Notes: a model not told the origin generated them from the sequence alone. A stretch of 64,000 nt of DNA from Bemisia tabaci (GCF_918797505.1 NC_092799.1:32376597-32440596); one strand, 5' to 3'; positions 46,509 to 57,239 are shown, numbered from the stretch's first letter. Numbers and translations are program-made.

Positions 46509-47254
46509 TACTAAATTAGGGAAGATAGGTACTACTTTGCGGGGAAACCAAGGCCAAAAATTCCAAAAATTAGCTCTCAAGCCATCAAATGAATACTGAT
46601 GAGTATCAGAGCAAAACTGAGGTGGGGAAGTTCTCAGCTCAGGCAGATGCACTGGAATATTAAACTATTCACCAATATATATTATGATGTATATTATTCT
46701 CCAATATCTTCGTATGGTTAGTTGAAAAAGCTTAAATTTTCTTATATCCGATGACTAATAGTTAAATAATAACATCAAAATGAAGTTTTGAATTAACTTG
46801 AAATTTTAATAACCGAAGTCCCTGATCAAATGATGAATAGGTTTCATAGCTGATGGCCTTTATTTCCCCGCAGGATAGTGTGGACCCACGTTATGCTTCC
46901 ATCCTGTTACTTACATTGTTTGGGCCACACTGTTTCAGCGTTTTAGCGTTTTAATCATGTATACTTAGGTAAGTAAATGTCATTAGGACATACACCATCA
47001 ACATAAGTAAATTAGATCAGAATAGTACTTTTCTTTTGAAGTAATTTCGCATTTCTGGCACATCGAAACACCCTCCCTGAGGATTGTGGCGTCTGAGTCT
47101 TGCAGGCTTTCGCAACCATCAATGTCGGCGCTGAAAACAAAACAAACAAAAAACAAAAAAACAAAAAAAAACCAATAATTTTAATAGAATGTATCAAAAG
47201 TCCGAGTATTTTTTTGATTCATGCATCATAACTGAATCAGCTCTTGCGAAAACT

Positions 47255-47452
47255 GCTTATTTTTTTTCTAATCTTGTAAAAAGTGCACAAAATAACTGTA
47301 CTTCTAATGGCGGCTATTGCTCTCAATGACTGGCCGAAATCGCCGCACTGTGTGCGGGCAGAGACGAAACAGTCATTGAGAGGAATTGAACTTGTAATGG
47401 TGGGATTCAGAATGAGCAAAAGCTAACCACTAAACCGCAAGGAGTCCTAAAA
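47255..47452 (-). mobile_element. tRNA-derived SINE
   Basis: On the minus strand, a box A-like TAGTGGTTAGC (47422-47432) is followed 31 bases later by a box B-like GTTCAATTCC (47382-47391). That is the spacing of an RNA polymerase III promoter in a tRNA. Directly after it comes a body (47331-47381) shared with 46457-46508 and flanked by inverted CTCAATGACTG, then an A/T-rich tail. The tRNA cloverleaf is too degraded to be a functional tRNA gene. Confidence 0.55.
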
Positions 47453-48672
47453 TCGGTGAGCTTTAAGTATGTAAAAAACATGAAAATTAGCGGTGTTCTC
47501 AAGAGCTGACTCCCTTTATAACTGTTCAATAGAGCATATTTAAATTATTGGATGAATCTATGAATAATTTTCGAAAACGTTTTTTTTCCTATTGCCTTCG
47601 GATTTATCATGGCTCATTATGCATTACCGCTCCGGTTGCGTTTGGATCCTGACAGACATCGGAGTGCTGTATTTATACAATGTAACATCCCTCTCTTTGT
47701 ACTCAAACAACTTAAGATTCAGAGATCAAAATATATTTATCAAACAGGTTTATTGCTATCCTTGTTGGTACGATAGGTGAGAGATGTTTATTTTGGATTG
47801 CAATAACATAGAACCTGCATTCAGGAGGTGATCTTGTCCCATCACCGGCTTTTCACGTAAAATGCAGAAACCAAACTTTTCTTCCAGCGACAGTAATTAT
47901 ACTTTCTCTAAATCTTGGTCCTTTTTTCCCCCGCATCTTTTCTTGGTTGGAAACTTTTTGCCTCTCGAGCAGTCCCATCTCTCAGTAGTCTTATCAAGGC
48001 AGTTGTTACTTGCTTTGGAGCCGAGGTAACTTTTCCTCCAAAATGTGAGTGGGTAGGATGACCTACTTCTTTCAGTTGTCAAGTTCAGAAAAATATTTTT
48101 AGATCTATCTACCTTTTTGCGTCCTTTTGTCGATTTAATTTTTTCTTTATCAAAGGATGCTCTTTTCCTCTCGTTGCATTAAGCAAGTCACTGAGTAGCT
48201 TGTGGTTGCGTGGTCTGATGATCAGGAGGTGTCGCCCTTTTAATTATCGTTTGTTGGTAGGTCGTCTAGTCGTGCGTGACGTCTGATTAGCAATTTTTCA
48301 CCTGAAACTAAACTTTCTTGCTCTTTTCTGAAATTGCCGCTCTTTTTTTCGTATCCTCCTGTGTCTTGTCGCACATCACACTAGCAATTGATAGGTAACC
48401 AAAGTAATGGGTAAATAAGCTGTTTTCTGTAGCTTTGTTGCAGAGATTTTTTTTATAAAAAAGTCCTTGTGTTGCAGTTTTTTTTCATACCCGATGGAGT
48501 AGTCAGAATTTGTTCCTGGGAAGGGGGAAGTTTATGATCAAAAATTTCTGACGGGGATACGGGGTTTCAAACACTCTCAGCTCAGTAACCCTGTACTCTC
48601 CCGTATACTACTGCAATTCCTCATGTCGTTTAGAAAGTTCGAGTAGCTATGATGCTGATCTCTCATTCAATA
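47453..48672. other. No gene seen
   Basis: This is AT-rich single-copy-looking sequence. Short frames such as that at 47592-47780 are not flanked by convincing splice sites and match nothing I know. Confidence 0.4.
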
Positions 48673-49060
48673 TTTCGGCTTTATTTTTATCATATTTATA
48701 CTTTTTTCCCATGATTTACAATTCAAGGGAATAAAATCGTTCAGAAATGTTACTATTGATTCGTAAAACTGATTAAGTGATCATCGAAGCTCCCGATAAA
48801 AAAATCAACGCAAGTCTCTCCTCGAGCTATATGACTTCAGATTTTGAGCATCCACGTTTATTTAAATTTCTATCTTATCATATTTATGCTCTTCCTCCGT
48901 GATTTACAATTAAAGGGAATAAAATCGTTAAGAAATGTCACTATTGATCCGTATAACCGATAAAATGATCATTGAAGCTCCCAATAAAAAAAATTAACGC
49001 AAATCTCCCCTCGGGGCATATTACTTTGAGCATTCACGTTTATTTAAATTTCTACCGCAA
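48673..49060. repeat. Diverged tandem duplication, about 188-bp unit, two copies
   Basis: GATTTACAATTCAAGGGAAT at 48713 recurs as GATTTACAATTAAAGGGAAT at 48901. The flanking sequence also matches (ATAAAATCGTT, GAAGCTCCC-ATAAAAAAA, CACGTTTATTTAAATTTCTA). Confidence 0.85.
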
Positions 49061-49331
49061 TTTTTGCAAGTAGTCATGCTGTTTTAAAAAAAAAATCGGT
49101 TTTCTTTCTCCCCCCTCATTTTTTTCCCTAATAAACCGATTTTAAGTAATTTTCTCAGCCAATGCAGCTAATAGAAATAGGTATTCTGATACGCCCCTCC
49201 TCGCACGGAAACAGCGCAAACAGAAGCAAAAACATACATTTTACTGACTTCGTGCAAACTTGCATGCCTGACACTACGACGTATGACATCACCACTGACT
49301 CTTTTTCTTTCGTCTTACGTATATGCAATGC

Positions 49332-49374
49332 AGTAGTAGTAGTAGTAGTAATAGTAGTAGTAGTAGTAGTAGTA
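49332..49374. repeat. (AGT)n microsatellite
   Basis: About 14 trinucleotide units of AGT, with one imperfect unit. Confidence 0.95.
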
Positions 49375-49587
49375 TATATTTATTTTAAAGAGGTGCCTTA
49401 GCAACGCAGGTCACTCACACCTCTGCAATTTAAAAATCCATGATTTAAGCCCTAATTGAAGGGTAATTTTTAAGTAACTTGAAAGAAAAGTAAAAATTAA
49501 AATCTGCTTCAGCACTTGGGCATCAACTTGCAGAATATCTCGAGGGTGAGTGCCTTCTCGAGGGAGGGTGCAGAGGTTAGAAGGGCT

Positions 49588-49666
49588 GATTACACAAGTC
49601 CTAAATGGGAGCCGAGACGGTGAGCTAGACTCGTCGTGTCGGTCCCCACTTAGGACTCGTGTAATC
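49588..49666. repeat. Short foldback
   Basis: GATTACACAAGTCCTAA on the left pairs with TTAGGACTCGTGTAATC on the right around a 45-bp loop. It abuts the outer foldback at 49676. Confidence 0.7.
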
Positions 49667-49675
49667 GGCGTATGT

Positions 49676-50644
49676 GCTCGGGTCAAACTCACGGTGTGGA
49701 GCTCCGTTTCCACGATCGAATTGAGCCCATGAAAATGAGTCGTCCGTGTGAGCGTTGAATGTTGCCGATCAAAATTAAGGTGAATCCAGGCTTGGAACTT
49801 CGCGATTTGGCCATCACGTCGCGCTGCTCAGAATAGCCGCGTATACTTGCCAAAATAATAAAAACCGACCAGTAAAAGGTTGGCGGGAGGGAGTGGAGGG
49901 GGAGATCAGACGGTGTAATCTGCCCGATGATTTGTGGGAGGATCGATTCCGGTGGCGATTTGGAGTCGTAGAGCGCTCTAGTGCGCTGAGGTAGCGGCTT
50001 GATATGTATGTAATAAAAACCGTAATACTTATTCAAGATTGGAGATCCAGGGGATATGGCAACATACTTGAGGAACACTCAGTAAAAAAATCTTCTCAAA
50101 ATTCCCCAAAATAAAGTCGTAACTACGGCGGAAAGTAATTCCCATTGCGGCAATGGGAGAGAGAGAGACAGAACATGAGGGATTCGGTTGCGCGCTCGGC
50201 CGCCGCCTCTGAGCTGAAAGTTTCAGCCGTACTTTCTCTGCGCTTGTAATTATAATTGCCAATATTTTTGGCTCAAAAAATCAAGCAAATAATAATGAAT
50301 ATCTTGTGGATCTGCTTTTTGTAATTTGAGGAATATTATTTCAGTAATCGTAGAAGGAAAGTGAAATTCCCAGTGGTGACTGGTGGCGCTATCTCTAATC
50401 TTGAATTATCCCTAATCAAACCCTGGATTCACCTTAAGAAGCGCCTCTAGTTTCTGATTATGAATCGCGGACTGAGTATCAAAATATGGTTAGTCGATAC
50501 TCTGTTCGCGATTTGTCTTGTTCATAAAGTAGACGTTTAGAGTAATTTTGAGGGGCAACATTCAACAGTCCCACCGATGATCCATTTTGATGGGCTCAAT
50601 TTGATGGTGGAAACCGGGCTCCACACTGTGAGTTTGACCCGAGC
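49676..50644. mobile_element. Outer foldback element interrupted by a TTAA-flanked element
   Basis: The left arm starts GCTCGGGTCAAACTCACGG and the right arm ends with GTGAGTTTGACCCGAGC. Further paired motifs are GTTGAATGTTGCC with GGCAACATTCAAC, and ATTGAGCCCATGAAAATG with TTTTGATGGGCTCAAT. Its interior is split by the element at 49779-50433. Confidence 0.8.
49779..50433. mobile_element. TTAA-flanked nonautonomous DNA element, nested
   Basis: The terminal inverted repeats are GGTGAATCCAGG and CCTGGATTCACC. Both sit directly against TTAA (49775-49778 and 50434-50437), the target duplication expected for TTAA-specific transposons such as piggyBac or Kolobok types. At 655 bp it encodes no transposase. 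The superfamily cannot be settled from termini alone. Confidence 0.75.
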
Positions 50645-50651
50645 TTAAGAT

Positions 50652-51087
50652 GATTCGATGGACGCCATATTTTGTGTCAGAACGGCATGCGATTTATCGC
50701 ATCAATTGATTCCATTTTTTTAGCGACTCGTCATTTTTCTCGAATTTTGAGATCGCAATTCTGTTGTCAAGAGACTAAAGCACTCACTTACCAATTTTAA
50801 CAAAGAAATTCAACGTAATAAAGGCGTGTTTTTTTTTAGAGAGAAAATATCGCATTCGAGTGCTGTTTTGATATCAGTATCGAATGCGATGTTTTCTCTC
50901 TAAAAAAAAACCACGCCTTTGTTACGTTAAATTTCTTTGTTAAAATTGGTAAGTGAGTGCTTTAATCTCTTGACAACAGAAAGGGATCTCGAGATTGGAG
51001 AAAAATGACGAGTAGCTGAAAAAATGGAACCAATTGATGCGATATATCGCATGCCGTTCTGATACAAAATATGGCGTCCATCGAATC
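50652..51087. mobile_element. Palindromic element, family G, copy 1
   Basis: Arms of about 200 bp are inverted from GATTCGATGGACGCCAT to ATGGCGTCCATCGAATC. The centre carries ATATCGCATTCGAGTGC facing GTATCGAATGCGAT. Copy 2 is at 53318-53737. Frames across the arms are not genes. Confidence 0.8.
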
Positions 51088-51196
51088 GCCGTAAAGAGGT
51101 CCCGGAAGTTCCTCATGAGTCGCGACGTGCATTTTACGGCCGTGACGCACAACGACGACGACCGCCGTCAGTTCCGGTCATAGTGCCTCCTTACGG

Positions 51197-51615
51197 TCCG
51201 ACGTCCGACGAACGGGTGGACACCCGCTGGACGCTCCGTCGACTGCTCTACCGTGATGACAGTGCTTCCGTATCAACTTCACTTTCAGGCTGAGGCCTTT
51301 AGCCTCGGTCTGAAAGTGAAGTTGAGTTGGAGGCTCTGTCGTCCGACCGAGCACTCGTCGGAGCGCCCGGCGCGCGGTCGTCCACCCGGTCGGCGAACGT
51401 CGCACCGACGTCCGACGAGCGGGTGGACACCCGCTGGACGCTCCGTCGACTGCTCTACCGTGATGACAGTGCTTCCGTATCAGCTTCACTTTCAGACTGA
51501 TGCCTTTAGCCTCGGTCTGAAAGTGAAGTTGAGTTGGAGGCTCTGTCGTCCGACCGAGCACTCGTCGGAGCGCCCGGCGCGCGGTCGTCCGCCCGGTCGG
51601 CGGATGTCGTGTACC
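51197..51615. repeat. GC-rich tandem repeat, about 207-bp unit, two copies
   Basis: ACGCTCCGTCGACTGC recurs at 51231 and 51438. Each unit contains a hairpin whose arms read CTTCACTTTCAG and CTGAAAGTGAAG. GC content is far above the rest of the window. Frames up to 161 residues on either strand arise from GC richness and periodicity. Confidence 0.88.
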
Positions 51616-51791
51616 GTCTGGAGGCGCTAGAGGAGCGATCTGCAGACACCGCCCCGGCCGCACGTCTGCCCCGGTGGATGGTTGCGGGCACCGTGGAGGT
51701 GCCCTTCTTACCCTTGGTCAGTGACCTTGGGATCGGCTCCCGAGTTACAGCCGCGGTAAGAACGAGTTTTTTACCGTGGTTGACTTGGTTG

Positions 51792-51925
51792 TATTGTGTG
51801 GTGTTGTGGTATGTTGTGGTGTGTTGTGTTGTGGTGTGGTGTGGTGTGGTGTGGTGTGGTGTGGTGTGGTGTGGTGTGGTGTAGTGTGGTGTAGAGTGGT
51901 GTAGTGTGGTGTAGTGTAGTGTGGT
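51792..51925. repeat. (GTGTG-rich) microsatellite
   Basis: Imperfect GTGTG and GTAGTGTG units fill about 130 bases and run directly into the palindromic element at 51927. Confidence 0.92.
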
Positions 51926-51926
51926 T

Positions 51927-52231
51927 CACGGAGATGAAAACTTCGTGCGTGAGACCCGAAGTTGAGGTCAAATGGATATGTGAAGTTTTCGGATCACGGA
52001 TCCGAAAACCGATGCCGAAGGGTTCGGGCCACACATCTGAGGTACTCCGGTGCACACCGAAGTGCTTCAGATGTCTGACCCGAACTTAGGCAGCTGGACC
52101 TCAAGTTTTCGAATGCGTGATCCGAAAATTTAGGCAGCTGGACCTCAAGTTTTCGAATGCGTGATCCGGAAACTTTAGAAATCCATATGACCTCAACTTC
52201 GGATCCCACGCACGAAGTTTTTTTCTCCGTG
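51927..52231. mobile_element. Palindromic element, family L, with an internal tandem duplication
   Basis: CACGGAGATGAAAACTTCGTGCG at the left matches inverted CGCACGAAGT with CTCCGTG at the right. Inner arms are GAAGTTGAGGTCAAATGG and CCATATGACCTCAACTTC. A 43-bp unit starting TTAGGCAGCTGGACCTCAAG is duplicated at about 52086 and 52129, in one arm only. Confidence 0.75.
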
Positions 52232-52457
52232 TGAGGTGTGCTGTGTTATGTCGGGTAAGGTCAGGTTAACTGGCCGGGATTGATAGGCCTAGGGCAGGCT
52301 ATGAGCGGGCGAGGGTTAGGGGTATGGTGGGGGGTTTGGGTTGGGATTAGGGGACGGGTTAGAGGGGAATGGGGGGGGGGGGGTTGGTCTGGGCACTGTT
52401 AACTTTAGAAATTATATAGGTCTAGTTTTAATGTGTGAATGTGTGTTGGGTTGGGTA
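52232..52457. repeat. G/T-rich stretch
   Basis: The stretch is rich in GGGTT, GGTTAGG-like and GGGG words with a 13-base G run (52371-52383). It resembles degenerate G-rich simple sequence. There is no regular telomere array. Confidence 0.6.
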
Positions 52458-52698
52458 AGGTCAATGAAACGTAGGTGTGCTCTTCCAGACTCTTTCAGTC
52501 AAAACTTGGCTTTTGGCTCCCACCGCCAGAGCTGTGGCGCGAAATTTGCATTTCAACAACTTCTTAGTCCTGGCCGTCGGCCAAGACTGTAAAGTTATCG
52601 AAATTCTAATTTAGCGCCTTAGCGCTAGCGGCGGGAGTCGGAAGCACACTTCTGACCGAAAGAGTCAGTAAGAGCACACCTATACGTTTCATTTACCT
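52458..52698. mobile_element. Palindromic element, family M
   Basis: AGGTCAATGAAACGTAGGTG and TGCTCTTCCAGACTCTTTC on the left pair with GAAAGAGTCAGTAAGAGCA and CACCTATACGTTTCATTTAC on the right. It is 241 bp and noncoding. Confidence 0.7.
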
Positions 52699-52838
52699 CG
52701 GGGTTAACTGAAACGGGCTAGGCATCAGTTGACTGACTTGGTAAGGCGGGACTCGCGAGGTTAGGTGGGCGAAGACTAGGAGGGGGGAGGGCGTTTGGGT
52801 TGGGACGAGAGGTTGGGTTAGGCCAGGTTTTGGGTTAA

Positions 52839-53238
52839 GGTGATTCCACCCAGGATGCAAACAAACATCGATCAGTCGAACAAATTTTGCCGCAATACGA
52901 GTTTTGCTTTTCACTCTCTGCAAAAAAGTGCTGAAACCGTGTAAAAGCATACCTCTTTAGTATGTTGGTGAAAAGTATCTTCCCAAAACCCCTAATTTAA
53001 AGCTCAATGAGACTCAACGCGAAATATCGCATTCGATTTTAATAATCGAATGCGCCGCGTGCAGTCTCGTTTGGATTTAATTTAGAAGTTTTGGGAAGAT
53101 ACTTATCACCAACAGATTTCTGAAGTATGCTTCTACACTGTCTCAGTACTATTTCGCAAAGACTGAAAAGCCAAACTCGTATGACAGCAAAATTCGTTCG
53201 ACATATCGATGTTTATTTGCCTCCTGGGAAGAATCACC
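52839..53238. mobile_element. TTAA-flanked palindromic element, family H
   Basis: The termini GGTGATTCCACCCAGG and CCTGGGAAGAATCACC are each bounded by TTAA (52835-52838 and 53239-53242). Arms of about 190 bp remain paired to the centre (CATTCGATTTTAATAATCGAATG). The first bases resemble those of the TTAA element at 49779, so one transposase may have mobilised both. Confidence 0.8.
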
Positions 53239-53317
53239 TTAAGGGGTACGTTTCGAGGTAGGAGTAGGAAGTATGAGAGTTTTATCCCTCGCATTCACTC
53301 ACTCTTGATCTTAAAAT

Positions 53318-53737
53318 GATTCGAAGGAGGCGAAAACGACATGCGATATATTGCATCGATTGGTCCCATTTTTCCAGCTAATCGTCATTTTTCTCATATT
53401 TTGAGATCGTAATTCTGTTGCCAGGAGGCTAACGAATTCACATATCAAGCTTGACAACCAAATTCAACGTATTAAAGGCATGATTTTTTCAGAGTAAAAA
53501 TATCGCATTCGAGTGCAGTTTCGATATCAGTGTCGAATGCGATATTTTTCCTCTTAAAAAACCACGCTGAATACGTTGAATTTCTTCGTTAAAATTGGTA
53601 AGTGAATTCTTTAGTCTCCGGGCAACAGAATTCCTACCTCAAAATTCGAGAAAAATAACGAGTAGCCGAAAAAATGGAACCAATCGATGCGATATATTGC
53701 GTGGCGTTCTGACACAAATTATGGCGTCCATCGAATC
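53318..53737. mobile_element. Palindromic element, family G, copy 2
   Basis: Arms and centre match copy 1 (ATATCGCATTCGAGTGCAG facing GTGTCGAATGCGATAT). The right end GGCGTCCATCGAATC is intact. The left end has drifted (GATTCGAAGGAGGCG). Confidence 0.75.
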
Positions 53738-53840
53738 GCCCTAGGTGACTCGTGTCGATTACTTTCATTTTTTCAGGTAATCGTCATTTTTTTTTTCGAA
53801 TTTTGAGGTAGCAATTCTGTTAGGCAGGAGGAGAGGAAGT
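53738..53840. mobile_element. Fragment of family G arm
   Basis: TTTTTTCAGGTAATCGTCATTT and TTTTGAGGTAGCAATTCTGTT resemble the left arm of family G. The fragment directly follows the right end of copy 2. Confidence 0.45.
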
Positions 53841-54189
53841 TTATAGCAGCCAGTGGCAGACAAAGAAGAAGCAGCAGCAGAACTTTTAAGAATAGGAATA
53901 GATGTTCCTTTACACAACGATTATTTTTCTCCAGCTTAAAGAATAACTGCCAAGGAAACTGTTCTTATTGTTACGAGTTATGAATCCAATCTCTCTTAGT
54001 TAGTAAGCAAATCAGGGCTGCCGATTATTGAGTAATTTGAGCATCGGTGAGTAAAATGTAAGTAATTAGCAGTTCGTGAGAAATCCGACGATTCGCAAGT
54101 AATTTAATGATCTGCTAAGAATATGAGAGTAATTTTCCATCATATTGTAACATATTCTGTTGAAGGGATTGATGGAGCGATGAATGGTT

Positions 54190-54780
54190 TTAAAATCGAG
54201 AGCGGAGATTAAAGAGGGAGTGAAATAGAGCCACGGTGAGTAAAAAGAGAGTAAAATCGAGAAATAGTGAGTAAAATGTGAGTTCAAATCTAGAAACTGT
54301 AAATCGAAGTGAGGAAAATGAGAATAAAGATAGAGAAAGAAAATAAAAAGGGAGTGAAATCGAGACACGGTGAGCAAAGAGAGAGTAAAGTGTGAGTTAA
54401 AATCTAGAATTTGTGAATCCAATTGGGAAAATCGAGATCGGAGAATAAGGAGGGAACGAAATCGAGACACGGTGAGGAAGAAGAGAGTAAAATCGAGAAA
54501 CAGTGAGTAAAATGTGAGTTCAAATCTAGAAACTGTAAATCGAAGTGAGGAAAATCAGAAGAAAGGGAAAGAAACAGAATAAAGAGGGAATGAAATCGAG
54601 ACACGGTGAGTGAAGAGAGAGTAAAGTGTGAGTTAAAAGGAAAATCGAGATCGAAGAATAAAGAGGGAATGAAATCGAGGAAGGAGAGAGTAAAATCGAG
54701 AAACAGTGAGTAAAATGTGAGTTCAAATTCAGAAATGGTGAATCATATTGAAGAAAATCGAGAATGGTGAGTAGCAACTG
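54190..54780. repeat. Degenerate purine-rich tandem array, about 115-120 bp unit
   Basis: GTGAGTT markers recur at 54278, 54392, 54514, 54628 and 54717 with similar flanks (GAGACACGGTGAG, GTAAAATCGAGAAACAGTG). Alternate units are more alike, suggesting a period of about 235 bp. Leucine/serine-rich frames on the minus strand are by-products. Confidence 0.8.
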
Positions 54781-55829
54781 AATTAAATGTATAATGACGA
54801 GGAGTGGTCGTGTAAAAAATTCGCGAAATTCTAAGTATCGGCAGCCCTGATAATGATGTACATCCCAGAGTGAACAGTCCTTCAAAAGTCGTCGAGAATC
54901 TGGGGAAGTCAAAGGAATTCAGCGCAGCCCTGAAAAATCAGAGAATTGCTCCTATAACCTCGGAAAGTTGAGGAATTTTGCCCAACCTTGAAACGTCAGG
55001 TATTTTTTGCTGCGGAACCTTGAAATTCTTTCTTCCCGTCGAAAAGTATACCAATATCTTTTTTTTTTTGAAGCGAACTTAATTTCTCTCCTTGCTATTT
55101 TCCTTGAAATGGTTGTCGGATCCTTGGTCTTCAAGAGTCAGTAAATTTGAAGTTCAAACCACGAACTTGGCAACCAATATTGTAGGTTTTCGCTTTGTAT
55201 AAACAATCTCCACGCCATAAAGCCATTAAAGTGCAAAACACAAAATTTTAGTGATTTTAAACCGAACGATGAATTAGCGTAGATGCGACTTACGACTTGC
55301 ATCCGAGATACTGGTTTAACGTCAATCAATCAAGTCATGTTTCATCAGGTATACGAAAACAATGCAAAAGTAAATTTTGTTTAAGTTAAAGCAAGGATGG
55401 CACTCACATTTCCTTTTTCCCACATGGATATGTGTGTACCATGATACAACCCAATAAAGAAGAAAAAACAAACATTGAAGCAAAGAACTTGATTGCAAAA
55501 AAAAAATTGGAAAATTTTGCATATAAATTGGAAGTTAACATAAGGGAACAATGCATGTTCTAACAATATACGCTATGGTTGTTTTTTTCCTTTTTTCGTT
55601 TTTTGATAGTCCACAGGAAGACTCGTTCCCTGTTGTACGCATTTCTGGTTTCATGATGCATGTTTAATTGCGTATCCTTACCATCATTTTATTTTTAAGA
55701 TTTTTCCCATATTTTTTTTCATGTCGTCTATCATTGTAAACACCTTATCTGAGCAGAATTTAAGCTAAGCAAATATGCTAATATGCATAGATTATTAGAT
55801 ATGTTTCATTTCCCTGTACATGGTTTCAG

Positions 55830-55891
55830 TGATCATGTCGTGTCGTGAGTGCTTTCAGCTTGGCGTCGGGCAATTGGATAACTCTCATCTG
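55830..55891 (+). other. Putative small exon (leader) 1
   Basis: It is bounded by a good acceptor (CATGGTTTCAG) and a GTACGT donor. It is 62 nt long. No frame through it remains open into the next putative exon from an ATG, so if real it is 5' UTR with a short upstream ORF. Confidence 0.28.
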
Positions 55892-55935
55892 GTACGTATC
55901 TAATAGTTCTTCCTTTCTTGTTTTTGAATTTCATC

Positions 55936-56082
55936 AGTTGGACTGCATTTTAGCAATTTGGAACTATGGATTCTGGCTCATCAGAAAAAACACTTATGTG
56001 CCCAGGGAAACTAATGGCACGTACGTTGCTTTTAAACCGGGCCAGAATTTATAGTTCCAAATTGCAAAATGCAGTCCAATTG
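55936..56082. mobile_element. Palindromic MITE, family A, copy 4
   Basis: It begins AGTTGGACTGCATTTTAGCA and ends with GCAAAATGCAGTCCAAT. The internal hairpin segment ACACTTATGTG is in the opposite orientation to copies 1 and 2, consistent with a nearly symmetric element inserted either way round. Confidence 0.8.
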
Positions 56083-56350
56083 TCTCTCGGCAGTTGACAG
56101 TTGCAAGTCAAATGGGTCAGTTGCGCCAGATACAAGCCTCAAAATGCGTCCTAAATAGATTTAAAATCCCATGAATACTCCGGGGATGACCATACATACC
56201 ACCCCCTGTACTGGGGGGTTATTCGATGCCCCCCAAACCCCCTAGAGGCAGAGAAGCCAGAGTTCCCATATCAAAATTCTATAACTGCGCCTATGTCACA
56301 GGGAAATACTCCCCTGTTAATAATTTCTCTAAGTAAACAGCACATTTGCA

Positions 56351-56875
56351 AATGGGCTTGTTGCCAACTTCAGCTAGAGCTAAAAGAAGAGTTAATTCTT
56401 GTAGAAAATGGCTCAAAACTCACTGTGAGCGCATCGAGTAAGTCTAAAATACGCTCCTAACTTCACTGTCTGCGTGAGAAGTAGACAATCAAAAACGATA
56501 CAACGATACTACGGAAGGAGACGGAATTTTATCAATCGGCGTGTTTATATTTAAAGTTGGGTTGATAAAGACTATGGTTCTTCATCCCAATTTGCGCGCA
56601 GAAGCGTCAGCCATGTTGAATATTGTGTAGCAATTGTAGCATCCTAGTGCGCAAGGGTTGGATGGAACGACTCCTCTCACGAAATATTCACCTGTGCCGT
56701 AGGTACTGTCGTTTTTGAAGAGGGGAGTTTGAAAAAGCGCGTAGTTCGCGTGCAGATTGTGAAGTTAAGAGTGTATTTCAAGGCTTTCTTGATGCGCTCA
56801 GAGTGATTTTTGAGCCATTCTTTTTTAGAGACAACCCTTCTAAATACTCTTGCTGAAGTTTGCTACAGGGTCATT
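56351..56875. mobile_element. Palindromic nonautonomous element, family K, copy 2
   Basis: AATGGGCTTGTTGCC at the left and a decayed CTACAGGGTCATT at the right bound it. Inside, CTCCTAACTTCACTGTCTGCG and GTTGAATATTGTGTAG match copy 1. Confidence 0.65.
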
Positions 56876-56987
56876 CTGCGAGACTCATCCTAACTCCAGC
56901 CTTCCTGCTTTTGGCAAAAAAAATTAACCATTGAAAGAAACTGTTCTCTTATTGGTTCATTAACTAAGCCTTCCTTTTTGTTTTCAG

Positions 56988-57024
56988 CTCGCATGGTGAA
57001 GGCCCACTACCTGCTTCGAAATCG
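56988..57024 (+). CDS. Putative small exon 2 with candidate start codon
   Basis: Acceptor TTGTTTTCAG and donor GTAAGT bound 37 nt. An ATG at 56993 opens MVKAHYLLRN, continuing in phase into exon 3 to give a peptide ending RPDGKIAL. The splice signals are good but exons this short occur by chance. No protein family recognised. Confidence 0.28.
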
Positions 57025-57217
57025 GTAAGTCACCTTTTGAAGCTTTTATATTTCATATATTCTTCCTTCATTCAAAGCGTATTTTTCGTTGAAATGTAAA
57101 TATTTCTTACCAACTGTGTTTTGACTCGCATGGATTTCGGTTTTTTTTTTTGGTCGAGTGGGTAGTTCATTCATATCTAATCGTCACATAACGCGTATTC
57201 TCCTTATGATTTTACAG

Positions 57218-57239
57218 ACCGGATGGGAAAATCGCGTTG
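57218..57239 (+). CDS. Putative micro-exon 3
   Basis: A pyrimidine-rich acceptor ending TTTTACAG and a GTATGT donor bound 22 nt that continue the frame of the previous putative exon (PDGKIAL). Its donor coincides with the first base of a repeat found again at 57968, which lowers confidence. Confidence 0.25.

Noticed and set aside
47383..47452. Functional tRNA gene on the minus strand
   Set aside because: Boxes A and B are present, but the acceptor and anticodon stems do not form a proper cloverleaf. A SINE head fits better.
51178..51663. 161-codon open frame on the minus strand
   Set aside because: It spans the GC-rich 207-bp tandem repeat and repeats its own sequence. Low stop density follows from GC content.
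52232..52860. Telomere-like GGTTAGG words
   Set aside because: They are irregular and interspersed with other sequence; no tandem TTAGG array.
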